From assembly GCA_963648205.1 (NCBI GenBank), contig CAVJCT010000056.1, positions 1 to 64,000 on the forward strand: a stretch of 64,000 nt of DNA, written 5' to 3'. The DNA is from UBA1181 sp963648205. GTDB taxonomy: Bacteria > Bacteroidota > Bacteroidia > Bacteroidales > Paludibacteraceae. The notes under the pieces were generated by a model. The model was not told the origin of the DNA. It saw only the letters and a program-made list of their open reading frames with translations, and did not search any database. Within the stretch, counting starts at the first letter, position 1. The number at the start of each line of letters is the position of its first letter. A program made the position numbers and the translations under genes. Below are positions 26,672-36,700 of the stretch, one piece after another.

Positions 26672-28075
26672 ATGTATAAGATTTTAATATTTTCAGTCTT
26701 GCTATTTTTCGGTTTGAGCATCTCCACACCCGTTGATGCTCAAACTCTTATTGAATATCAAAAACAGTTGCAACAGCAAAAACGCAAAGAAGCGACTGCC
26801 AAGCAAAAAAATAGTAGTCAACGAACTAACAATAAAACGGCAACCCCCAAGAAGCCTGTTCAAGCACAAGCAAAAACAGGAAGTGTGAACGCTGAAAAAC
26901 AGAAATATGACGAGGCTTGCCAAAAGGGAACGATAGCAGCACTTAAAGAGTATGCTAAACGTTACCCTAATGGAAAGTATATTTCGGATGTAAAAGAGAG
27001 AATCGACAGAATTGATGAGACTTCTTTGTGGAAATCCGCAAAAGAAGAAAATACAATAGCTGGTTACAATCGATATCTTCAGCAGTCAAAACTTAGAACA
27101 TACGAGACTGAAGCGAGAAATGCTATTGAAGATTATCAGGCACTTAATGTATGGAATTTTATTAAAACCTCTAATGATATAGAAGTAATAAAGAAATTTA
27201 TTGAAACTTACCCCAGCTCCTCCTATAAGGAACAAGCACGAAGAAGGCTATACGAATTAGCAGGAGTAAAATATTACAATCAAGGTAATTTTTCAAGCGC
27301 AAAAACGTGTTTTGATATTGCAGGAGGAAAAGACAGCCTCCTTCCCGTAAATCAATTCATATATGACAAATGTGTAGAAAAGCGTACAGTGGCGAATTGC
27401 AATGAAACAAGAACCTCTGAGAATTCACAGGGTCGACATGCGTGGAATCGGATAAAAAACACTGATGATATAGAAACAGTTAAGGAATATATTGCAACGC
27501 ATTCCAACTCTCCCTATAAGGAACAAGCACGAAGGAAACTATACGAATTAGTGGGAATATTTCATTACAATCAAGGTAATTTCACGGAAGCTAAAATGTG
27601 TTTTGACATTGCCGGAGGAAAGGATAGCCTCCAGTACAAGAACCAACACCTATATGGAAAATGCGTGAACAAATCTAAAAGGAGACGCCATAAAGCAGAA
27701 CAGAATGATGATTACCGCACTTATAGTTATCCTTATATCCGGTCAAACAACTCAGGTTTAGTTCTAAAAAGTGTAACAGTTAGCAAAAACCAAACTGTAC
27801 TTGAACTAAAATACCGTAATGAAAATGGTATAAGAGGTTGGTGTTCAATTGACCGATCATCATACATAAGTGTAAATGGGAATGTCCTAAAAATGAGAAA
27901 AGCAAAATTCATTAAAACAAGTCCCCGAAAAACGTACTTTCATAGATATGGGGAAGAACTCATTTTCAAACTCTATTTTCCACCGCTTCCAACCAATGCA
28001 ACAGAATTTGATTTTGTAGAACCAACAGCCGAAAATTTTCCTTGGGCTTTTTTCGGAGTTGAATTGTCAGATTGA
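26672..28075 (+). CDS. Secreted protein with duplicated helical repeats
   Basis: A 467-residue protein from the ATG at 26672. An earlier in-frame ATG at 26636 lies inside the previous gene and would put 12 residues before the signal peptide. The signal peptide is KILIFSVLLFFGLSISTPVDA. After a Gln/Lys/Thr-rich linker come helical repeats. Two ~80-residue units are near copies: one with NDIEVIKKFIETYPSSSYKE and FDIAGGKDSL, the other with DDIETVKEYIATHSNSPYKE and FDIAGGKDSL. The C-terminal ~130 residues form a beta-rich domain. The repeat type also occurs in the cytosolic GTPase-like protein at 21639. A periplasmic or surface scaffold role is inferred. Confidence 0.72.
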   Translation: MYKILIFSVLLFFGLSISTPVDAQTLIEYQKQLQQQKRKEATAKQKNSSQRTNNKTATPKKPVQAQAKTGSVNAEKQKYDEACQKGTIAALKEYAKRYPNGKYISDVKERIDRIDETSLWKSAKEENTIAGYNRYLQQSKLRTYETEARNAIEDYQALNVWNFIKTSNDIEVIKKFIETYPSSSYKEQARRRLYELAGVKYYNQGNFSSAKTCFDIAGGKDSLLPVNQFIYDKCVEKRTVANCNETRTSENSQGRHAWNRIKNTDDIETVKEYIATHSNSPYKEQARRKLYELVGIFHYNQGNFTEAKMCFDIAGGKDSLQYKNQHLYGKCVNKSKRRRHKAEQNDDYRTYSYPYIRSNNSGLVLKSVTVSKNQTVLELKYRNENGIRGWCSIDRSSYISVNGNVLKMRKAKFIKTSPRKTYFHRYGEELIFKLYFPPLPTNATEFDFVEPTAENFPWAFFGVELSD

Positions 28076-28218
28076 CAACCAAACAAGCAAAGATATGACC
28101 CAATCAAATACTCCGAAATGGTCGCTGAAATAGTTTCGCACTTCTCTGGATTGAAATTGCCACAGTTTGGGAAAAAATTTTTAGGGTCTTGTAAAAAATT
28201 AAAAATAAACTATAGTAT

Positions 28219-30549
28219 ATGATAAAGATGTTTTTTGAACAAATATCTTCCGAATACGCAGATCTCATTAGTTCGTTTGCAATTCCAATGGTCATTGCAA
28301 TTTTTGCCCTAGCATTTCCACTGCTGTTTCAAACAGCAAGCAGAATCGATGATAAATACAATTCAACCTTGCTCATAAGGGTGTTCCGAAAAGATCTAAT
28401 TTGTAAATTGTTTATATATACACTTTTGACCGCATTAATCTGTTGTTTTTTGTGGATATTGCAAAGGCCAAGACTAAGATTTATTGATTTTTGTGAAACC
28501 TTAAATATATTCATTGACAATTCTGCTTTGATATTGTTGGTTGTATCAACCATTTTACTCGTCTTTACAACAATATTGTCAATGTGGCTGATGTATATTT
28601 ATTACCTGCCAGACAAATTATTAGAAAGGCTCATCGAACAATATCACAGTGTACAAGGAAAAGACAAAAAGTTATATTTTGAAGCAATATCAAAAATTTT
28701 ATTCTATTCCATCAAAAAAGAGGGAGAACCTTTAGCTCGACAACTTCAAGAGTTTTATCGGAACGAATTTATCTTATATAGAAAGGGTAAAGAAAACGAA
28801 ATTATCGATTATCCTGACTACTTTTACAATGTAATGTTTGATGCCAACGAATGTTTATGTCGAAGAGAACGAAAAACCATCTCAATGTATAATAGTTCTT
28901 TTTATGATTTTTTTATCGACGAATTTCAACACACTATCATAAGCGAAAAAACATTTTCTTTTATATGGAAATGTTTGCGACAGACTCTTTTTTACCAAAA
29001 AGATGAATTTGTTTTTTCCTATTGGCGCAAAGCTCATCAATACTTGAATTTTTGGTTAAACCCTATAAATCCACAATATGACGAGAATTCCAATGTTACT
29101 AATCAAACAGATATCGACCGTAGAAACGCAGAACGTGAAGGATTTCTTGAATTTCATTATGCGTTGGGAGGCTTATTGATGATGAAGCAGAATTACAAGT
29201 TGATCAATCTGCTTACATCATGGACTGATCAAACACCACCAAAATATGTTCTTGTCCCAGAAACGATGGAAGAGGTGATAAGAAGATTTATGGAAGTTGA
29301 AGGAAAAGGGGAATATAAAAATTCTGTTTATTATGAACAAAGATATCCTTTCCCCGACATTTCTGGAGTCAATGCAAACAATATTATCAAAATATGGATT
29401 AAACGTTACATCGCAGTACTATTCCTACGCCAATATACTTTGAATGGATATTATATATATTCACATACTTTAGAAATGCCTAATCCACCACAAACTTTAT
29501 CAGAAAAGAGGAAATGGATTGAGGAACTTGATGTGCTGAAAAGACTAGTAATGGAATATTTGTCCGATACTTCTTGTTTGAAGTCTTTGAACATGAAAGA
29601 ATTAAATTCGCCAAATTGGTTTGCGAACAACAATAAATCTAATCCAGAAAAATTGATAGAGTCCTTGAAAAACAAAGTGGCATATTCTGCAGAACATAAA
29701 AAAGCAAATCAAAAATTGGACTCCAAAAAAATCGAGCAACTAAACGACTCTACGAAGAAAATATTGACCCATTTTTTTGGTTTTTACAAGCGATTATTTA
29801 AGAGTAGCATCGCAGATTCAGATCCTCATAAATCATTGTTTTATTATGGCAGATATGAAATTTCGGATAAAATGGCATTTGCCGAAGAACAAGATACAGG
29901 TTATGCTAATTTTGACAGAATATACGCCGAAATTATTAAAGATGAATTTAGGCAGAATATGCCTTCTATTTTCAGAGTATATTATGAAAATACATACTAT
30001 TTATTGGCAGAAGAAGATATCTTCCGACCTGTTGATATTCTTAAATTGGATACGCAACAATTCACAATAGTATCCGTCGGAGTAAATCTATACTCTCATA
30101 AATCAATCGGGGTTTCATCCAAAGGAAATGGATTATGGGATTACAATGGTTTCCCTATCATAGAACTTGAATGTACACAAATTGATTCCTTGAATAATTC
30201 TTTATTTATTATGAAAAATAAAGATTTGCCTTACGTTGTGCATAATGAAATTGATGAAAAAATCATTGAGAAATACGTTTTGAAAAAAATAGATGATAAA
30301 TACAATATTTACACAAATGTTATTGACTTGCATGAAAATACCACCATACAAAAAGAAATCAAAGAAAAGACGAATATTCAAGATTTAGAGAAATCAGTTT
30401 TGGTATGTGTTGATGTGAATACCGAAGTCCGTTGTAAAATGAATGCAAAATGTATTCAATTGAAAGTGTTCTCTCAATTTGATAATGTTGGTAATCCCCA
30501 GAAACCCAAAGATGTCAAAAATATTTGGTTAGATGCTGAAAACGGTTGA
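28219..30549 (+). CDS. Large uncharacterised membrane protein, AT-rich
   Basis: A 776-residue protein, last of the cluster and separated from it by 143 nt in which no terminator is seen. Three membrane spans lie in the first ~130 residues (SFAIPMVIAIFALAFPLLF, LFIYTLLTALICCFLWIL, LILLVVSTILLVFTTILSMW). A soluble part of ~640 residues with many Tyr, Asn, Lys and Ile follows. No family was recognised. Its base composition is visibly more AT-rich than the flanking housekeeping genes. It may be transcribed with the cluster or from a local promoter that I could not identify. It could also be an independent accessory gene. Confidence 0.68.
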   Translation: MIKMFFEQISSEYADLISSFAIPMVIAIFALAFPLLFQTASRIDDKYNSTLLIRVFRKDLICKLFIYTLLTALICCFLWILQRPRLRFIDFCETLNIFIDNSALILLVVSTILLVFTTILSMWLMYIYYLPDKLLERLIEQYHSVQGKDKKLYFEAISKILFYSIKKEGEPLARQLQEFYRNEFILYRKGKENEIIDYPDYFYNVMFDANECLCRRERKTISMYNSSFYDFFIDEFQHTIISEKTFSFIWKCLRQTLFYQKDEFVFSYWRKAHQYLNFWLNPINPQYDENSNVTNQTDIDRRNAEREGFLEFHYALGGLLMMKQNYKLINLLTSWTDQTPPKYVLVPETMEEVIRRFMEVEGKGEYKNSVYYEQRYPFPDISGVNANNIIKIWIKRYIAVLFLRQYTLNGYYIYSHTLEMPNPPQTLSEKRKWIEELDVLKRLVMEYLSDTSCLKSLNMKELNSPNWFANNNKSNPEKLIESLKNKVAYSAEHKKANQKLDSKKIEQLNDSTKKILTHFFGFYKRLFKSSIADSDPHKSLFYYGRYEISDKMAFAEEQDTGYANFDRIYAEIIKDEFRQNMPSIFRVYYENTYYLLAEEDIFRPVDILKLDTQQFTIVSVGVNLYSHKSIGVSSKGNGLWDYNGFPIIELECTQIDSLNNSLFIMKNKDLPYVVHNEIDEKIIEKYVLKKIDDKYNIYTNVIDLHENTTIQKEIKEKTNIQDLEKSVLVCVDVNTEVRCKMNAKCIQLKVFSQFDNVGNPQKPKDVKNIWLDAENG

Positions 30550-30975
30550 TATCCACCCACCCAAAACGGAGATATCCATTCACTCTTTCGGGTAAATGAC
30601 GGTGCGTGAACAAAAGCACAACGCGTGTCCGTTCATTTCTAAGTCTCTTCCCACTATCTCTCACAGCAGATGTTCGAAATCAAACTGGATGAAACGGTTC
30701 AGCCCCTTCAAACAAAGTATGCTTCCAGCGCGGGGAATGTTGGAAAGTTCAGATAATTTACCTAATTTAGCGTTCGTAACAATTTGCGAAAACGGAGCAT
30801 ATCCACCCACTCGGAGCCGTTATACCCAGTCATTTGAGTGCATAAAAAGCCCATAAATGTGAGCTGAAACAGAGTTTTACCGTTCGTTTTCCACTCCTTT
30901 ATGATGGGATTTGTAGAAATTAAACACTCTCACAACCACGTCTGTGGCAAGGAAAACAAGAACATAAGCCAGATC
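30550..30975. repeat. Non-coding interval with short repeats
   Basis: No credible gene lies here. The unit AAAACGGAG-(c)-ATATCCA occurs at 30563-30585 and again at 30789-30812, both continuing to a CACTC end. A further ATATCCACCCAC is at 30549-30560, immediately after the upstream stop codon. The copies bracket about 226 bp, which might be the remains of a small inserted element or a degraded gene. Nothing else recognisable was seen. Confidence 0.4.
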
Positions 30976-31010
30976 AAATAATAAAAGGGGTTAGCCTCCG
31001 CCAACCCCTT
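30976..31010 (-). terminator. Terminator of the secA-lgt-phosphohexomutase transcript
   Basis: On the minus strand, AAGGGGTTGGC (31010-31000) pairs GCTAACCCCTT (30995-30985) with one mismatch and a 4-nt loop. It is followed by TTTTATTAT. It starts 26 nt beyond the stop of the phosphohexomutase gene. Confidence 0.82.
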
Positions 31011-31035
31011 CCAATATTACACTATTCTCTTACAA

Positions 31036-32778
31036 TTACAATCCCAACGACTTCTTAATCGCTTCCACCTTCTCATTGGCGGCTGCGCTTGCCTTTGGAT
31101 AGTCGGCTGCTGACTTCATCTCACCTTTCACCTCAACATAGAACTTGATCTTTGGCTCGGTGCCTGATGGACGTACACTCACCTTCGTGCCGTCCTCAGT
31201 GAAGAACTGAAGCACATTGGCTGTCTCTGGCATATTGATGTCTTTCACTGTGCCACACTTGATGCATGTCTCCTTCAGGGTCTTGAAGTCCTTCATCACC
31301 TTCACTGGTGAGCCTGCCAACTCCTTTGGAGGGTTCTGACGGAAATTCTCCATCATCGCCTTGATCTCGTCTGCTCCACTCTTTCCTGGCTTCACAACAC
31401 TGATCGCACTCTCCTTCTGGAATCCATACTCCATATAGATGTTCATCAACAACTCGTAGAGTGACATTCCATTGTCTTTTGCCCACGCTGCAATCTCACA
31501 GATCAAACAAATTGATGCCGGAGAATCTTTGTCTCGTACCTTATCGTATGGCAAGAAACCAAATGATTCCTCTCCACCACCGATGTACTTCTCCTTTCCT
31601 TCGTTGACACGTATTCTGTAGGCGATCCACTTGAATCCAGTGTACTCGTCATACAACTTAACATTGTTCTTGTCTGCAATCTCACGAATCAGCTCTGAGG
31701 TTACAATCGTCTTCACCAAGAACTCATTGCCCTTCAACTTGCCGAGCTTCTTCATATTGGTGATGATGTAGTAGCAGAACATCATACAAGTCTGGTTACC
31801 ATTGATAATCACCCACTCACCTTTATCGTCGCGGCAAACAATTGCCAAACGGTCGGCATCAGGATCAGAAGCGATAACCAAGTCTGCACCCAACTTCGTG
31901 CCAAGGTTCATACCCATTGTCATTGCCTCTGCGTTCTCTGGGTTTGGCGACTTCACCGTAGGGAAGTTTCCGTCGATAACCATCTGCTCAGGTACGACAT
32001 TGATATTTTGGAATCCCCAAGAACGGAGACACAACGGAATGATCACACGTCCTGTTCCGTGAAGTGGAGAATATACGATGTTAAGATCCTTCTGACGAAG
32101 AATAACGTCTTGGTCGACCATTGCCTCCTTAACGGCAGTCATATAGTCGTAGTCCATCTCACCACCGATGATCTTGATGAGGTCTTTGTTAGGCTCGAAC
32201 TTAACGTCGTCTACTTTCACCTTGTTCACCTCAGCGATGATTCCTTTATCGTGTGGAGCGAGCACTTGCGCACCATCCTCCCAATATGCTTTGTAACCAT
32301 TGTACTCCTTAGGGTTGTGAGACGCAGTGATGTTCACACCACTTTGGCAACCCAACTGACGAATGGCGAATGAAATCTCTGGCGTTGGACGGAGACTTTC
32401 AAACAAATATGCCTTAATACCATTGGCAGAGAAGATGTTGGCTACGATCTCAGCGAAAAGACGTGAGTTGTTACGGCAGTCATGACCTACAACGACACTC
32501 AAATCATTCTTTCCAGGGAAAGCCTTCTTCAAGTAGTTTGCCAATCCTTGAGTTGCCATTCCAACCACATACTTGTTCATGCGGTTTGTTCCGACACCCA
32601 TAATTCCGCGAAGACCACCTGTTCCGAATTCCAAATCAGTGTAGAAAGCATCGATGAGGTCTGTCTTGTCAGAATTGTCCAACATACGCTTTACCTCTGC
32701 CTTTGTCTCTGCATCGAAATTACCATTCAACCAAGAGTTTGCTTTTGCGGTACACTCTTGTAATAAAGCATTATCCAT
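31036..32778 (-). CDS. Phospho-sugar mutase (phosphoglucomutase/phosphomannomutase)
   Basis: A 580-residue enzyme of the alpha-D-phosphohexomutase family, moving phosphate between C6 and C1 of a hexose through a phosphoserine. All signatures are present: FGTGGLRGIMGVG at the N-terminus, catalytic S153 in TASHNPKEYNGYK, the metal loop DPDADRLA, the sugar-binding GGGEESFGFL, and the phosphate-binding RPSGTEPKIKFYVEV near the C-terminus. The length fits the long bacterial PGM/PMM type. Substrate (glucose or mannose) cannot be decided from sequence. It is the last gene of a minus-strand run after lgt, 44 nt downstream. Confidence 0.95.
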   Translation of the reverse strand: MDNALLQECTAKANSWLNGNFDAETKAEVKRMLDNSDKTDLIDAFYTDLEFGTGGLRGIMGVGTNRMNKYVVGMATQGLANYLKKAFPGKNDLSVVVGHDCRNNSRLFAEIVANIFSANGIKAYLFESLRPTPEISFAIRQLGCQSGVNITASHNPKEYNGYKAYWEDGAQVLAPHDKGIIAEVNKVKVDDVKFEPNKDLIKIIGGEMDYDYMTAVKEAMVDQDVILRQKDLNIVYSPLHGTGRVIIPLCLRSWGFQNINVVPEQMVIDGNFPTVKSPNPENAEAMTMGMNLGTKLGADLVIASDPDADRLAIVCRDDKGEWVIINGNQTCMMFCYYIITNMKKLGKLKGNEFLVKTIVTSELIREIADKNNVKLYDEYTGFKWIAYRIRVNEGKEKYIGGGEESFGFLPYDKVRDKDSPASICLICEIAAWAKDNGMSLYELLMNIYMEYGFQKESAISVVKPGKSGADEIKAMMENFRQNPPKELAGSPVKVMKDFKTLKETCIKCGTVKDINMPETANVLQFFTEDGTKVSVRPSGTEPKIKFYVEVKGEMKSAADYPKASAAANEKVEAIKKSLGL

Positions 32779-32822
32779 AGGTTTTGAATTAGTTATATAT
32801 CTTATTTTTCTTTCTCAGTTTT

Positions 32823-33671
32823 TTACTCTCTCGTCATCTTCAAGCCTCCTGCCGCATGTATCTGCTTGCCCGACTTTATCAAAAGATAGACACCCCAGAT
32901 TATCAACGGCACACTCAACAACTGACCCATATTCAAGATCATATCATCTTCATACGCTTCCTGACTGTTCTTGATAAACTCCAACAAGAAGCGAGTCATG
33001 AACACGCAAATCAAGAACACACCGAAGATGAAGCCCTCGAACTTTCTCGCATTCGTTCTCCAATAGAGAAACATCACGAGGGCAAATGTAACGAGACAAT
33101 AGAGCGACTCATAAATCTGGGTCGGATGACTTGGCGCAGAGAAGATAGGTTCCGCCCCAGCCTGCCATTTGTGAATATTGGTGATGAACTCGAACGCCCA
33201 TGGCAAATCAGTCGGATGACCGTAGATCTCATGGTTCATCAAGTTTCCGAATCGTATGCAAGCACCACAAATAGCGACAGACAACACGATACGATCCATC
33301 ACCCATATAAAGTTCTTGTGTATCACCTTCTTACTGAAGATAAGTAACGCGATGATGATACCGCAAGCACCTCCGTGACTTGAGAGTCCACCTTGCCAGA
33401 TGTACAACACCTCGGCAAGGTGTTTGCTATAATAGGTGAAATCGTAGAAGAAGCAATGCCCGATACGCGCACCTATCACCGTACCGATCAACATATACAT
33501 GAAAACCTTCTCCGATATCTCCTCGGCGATTCCCTCTCGTTCGTAAACTTTCGTTACAATCCAGTAACCAACGAGGAAACCGATAGCCCACATCAGTCCG
33601 TACCAACGAACTGACACGGGTCCAAAGGAAAACAACACGGGATCAACCGTCCAATGTATGAAGTCAAGCAT
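32823..33671 (-). CDS. lgt: Prolipoprotein diacylglyceryl transferase
   Basis: A 282-residue polytopic inner-membrane enzyme that transfers diacylglyceryl from phosphatidylglycerol to the lipobox cysteine of prolipoproteins, the first step of lipoprotein maturation. Lgt hallmarks are visible: VRWYGLMWAIGFLVGYWIV near the N-terminus, GARIGHCFFYD, the HGGACGI motif and RFGNLMNHEIYGHPT. It sits between secA (32 nt upstream) and the phosphohexomutase, transcribed in the same direction. Several lipoproteins are expected in the genome; one, the RND adaptor, is in this window. Confidence 0.96.
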   Translation of the reverse strand: MLDFIHWTVDPVLFSFGPVSVRWYGLMWAIGFLVGYWIVTKVYEREGIAEEISEKVFMYMLIGTVIGARIGHCFFYDFTYYSKHLAEVLYIWQGGLSSHGGACGIIIALLIFSKKVIHKNFIWVMDRIVLSVAICGACIRFGNLMNHEIYGHPTDLPWAFEFITNIHKWQAGAEPIFSAPSHPTQIYESLYCLVTFALVMFLYWRTNARKFEGFIFGVFLICVFMTRFLLEFIKNSQEAYEDDMILNMGQLLSVPLIIWGVYLLIKSGKQIHAAGGLKMTRE

Positions 33672-33703
33672 ACTCCTTTTTACTTTTCGTCTACTTTACA
33701 CTA

Positions 33704-36700
33704 TTACAATCCCTTTCCGTGGCAGAATTTGTACTTCTTACCGGAACCACAAGGACATGGATCGTTTCTTCCAATCTTAGGTTGCGCACGCACTGGCTCA
33801 ACTACTCGACGAGGTTGTGGCTGAGGTTGTCTCTGCTCATCCTCCTCATTCTTGTTCGTCTGATATTTGGAAGTATCTTCATGCTGCTCAGGAGCTGCCT
33901 CTTGAACTTCTTCAGCCTGTCGCTCTTGAACTGGAATCTGTCCACGCATCAAGATAGAAACAGCCTGCTTGTTGATAGCGTCCACCATCTTCTTGAAGAG
34001 GCTGAACGACTCCAACTTATAGATCAAAAGCGGATCTTTCTGCTCGTAACTTGCGTTCTGGACGGAATTTCTCAACTCGTCCATCTCGCGCAAATGCTCC
34101 TTCCAATTCTCGTCGATGACGTGAAGAAGAATCATCTTCTCGAACACTTTCACAATCTCCTTGCCCTCAGTCTCATAGGCTGCCTTCAAGTTGACTGGTG
34201 TATTGTAAACACGCTTTCCATCGGTGATAGGAATCAAAATGCGCTCGAATCTTTCGCCATGCTCCTCGAAGACTTTCTTGATGACAGGGTTTGCCACCTC
34301 AGATATATGAGCCATCTTACGCTTGAACGAATCCATTGCGGCGTCGAAGAGTGCGTCGACAATCTGGTCTGCCTTCTTATCGCGGAACTCTTCCTCTGTC
34401 AACGGTGCATCGATAGCGAAGACCACCATCGCCTGCTCCTCAAAGATGTCGTATGCCATGATTGGTTTAGACTCGTCGACGATAAACTGGCAAGCATCAA
34501 AAATCATGTTCATGATGTTGACACCCAAACGCTCTCCCATCAAAGTTTGACGACGCTTCTTGTAGATCACCTCACGCTGAGCGTTCATCACATCATCATA
34601 CTCGAGCAAACGTTTACGGATTCCGAAGTGGTTCTCCTCAACCTTCTTCTGCGCACGTTCGATAGATTTTGAAATCATGCTGTGTTCGATAACCTCGCCC
34701 TCTTTGAAGCCAAGTTTATCCATGATTCCGGAAATCTTCTCAGATCCGAAGAGACGCATCAAATTATCTTCCAATGAAACGTAGAATACTGATGATCCTG
34801 GGTCTCCCTGACGACCAGCACGTCCACGCAACTGACGGTCTACACGACGAGACTCGTGTCTCTCCGTACCGATGATTGCCAAACCACCTGCTGCCTTCAC
34901 TTCGTCAGAAAGTTTGATATCCGTACCACGACCTGCCATGTTGGTTGCAATCGTAACGGTCTTGCTCAAACCTGCACGAGCGACGATTTCAGCCTCCTTT
35001 TGGTGGAGTTTCGCATTCAACACGTTATGCTCGATATTGCGGAGTTTCAACATACGGCTGAGCAACTCTGAAATCTCGACAGATGTTGTACCTACCAAAA
35101 CTGGTCGACCAGCGTCTACCAATGCGCAAATCTCATCGATCACGGCATTGTATTTCTCACGCTTCGTTCTGTAGATACGGTCTTCCATATCGATACGAGC
35201 GATTGGTTTGTTCGTCGGAATAACGACAACATCCAATTTGTAGATATTCCAGAACTCGCCTGCTTCTGTCTCTGCCGTACCAGTCATACCAGCCAACTTG
35301 TGGTACATACGGAAGTAGTTCTGAAGGGTGATAGTTGCAAACGTCTGTGTTGCTGCTTCTACCTTCACCTTCTCCTTTGCCTCGATAGCCTGGTGCAAAC
35401 CGTCTGAGTAACGACGACCCTCCATGATACGACCAGTCTGCTCATCCACAATTTTTACTTTATTGTCGATAACAACATATTCTTGGTCTTTATCGAACAA
35501 AGTATATGCTTTCAACAATTGATTGACAGTGTGTACGCGCTCCAATTTGATAGCGTAAGTCTGCATCAATTCGTCTTTCTTGTTTTGGTACTCTTCCTTC
35601 GACATTGAATCTTTATCCAACTGTGAAAGTTGAGTGGCAATGTCTGGCAAAACGAAGAACTCAGGGTCTTCTGAAGCACCTGTCAACGCATCGATACCCT
35701 TATCTGTCAATTCGATTGAACGATTTTTCTCATCGATTACGAAATACAAAGGATCGGTGGCGATGTGCATGTTGCGGTTCTGCTCTGCCATGTAGTACTC
35801 CTCGGTAGAAAGCAAAATCGACTTGTTACCCTGCTCACTCAAGAACTTGATGAGCGGAGTGTTCTTTGGCAATGCCTTATATGAACGGAAGAGAGCCAAC
35901 GCTCCTGCTTCCTGGTCTTTCTTGTCTGATGATTTAAGCAAATCTTTTGCCTCAGTGAGGTAGTTGGTTGCCAATGCTCTCTGCTTTGCCACCAACTGCT
36001 CAACACGTGGGCAGAGTTGATCAAACTGCTGATCCTCACCCTTCGGAATTGGACCAGAAATAATCAACGGTGTACGAGCGTCATCGATCAACACTGAGTC
36101 AACCTCATCGACGATAGCGTAGTTATGTCTTCTCTGAACAAGGTCGTCTGGATTGATTGCCATGTTATCACGAAGGTAATCGAAACCGAACTCGTTGTTT
36201 GTTCCGAATGTGATATCTGCCTGATAAGCCTTACGACGCTCTGGAGAGTTTGGTTGGTGCTTGTCGATACAATCAACCGTCAAACCATGGAACATATATA
36301 AAGGACCCATCCACTCAGAGTCACGTTTTGACAAGTAGTCGTTGACGGTGATGACATGCACACCATTACCGGTCAAAGCGTTCAAGAACACTGGCAAAGT
36401 AGCCACGAGGGTTTTACCTTCACCGGTTGCCATCTCAGCGATTTTTCCTTTATGAAGAACGACTCCACCGAAGATCTGCACATCGTAATGCACCATATTC
36501 CAGAGGATGTCGTTTCCACCTGCTATCCAATGGTTGTGGTAGACGGCTTTGTCGCCGTTGATCTCAACGAAATCGTGAGAAGTTGCCAACTCACGATCCA
36601 TATCGTTTGCGGTAACCTCGACAGTCTCAGAAGAAGCGAAACGTCTCGCTGTATCACGAACGATGGCGAAAACCTCTGGAAGAACCTCCTCCAAAACCTC

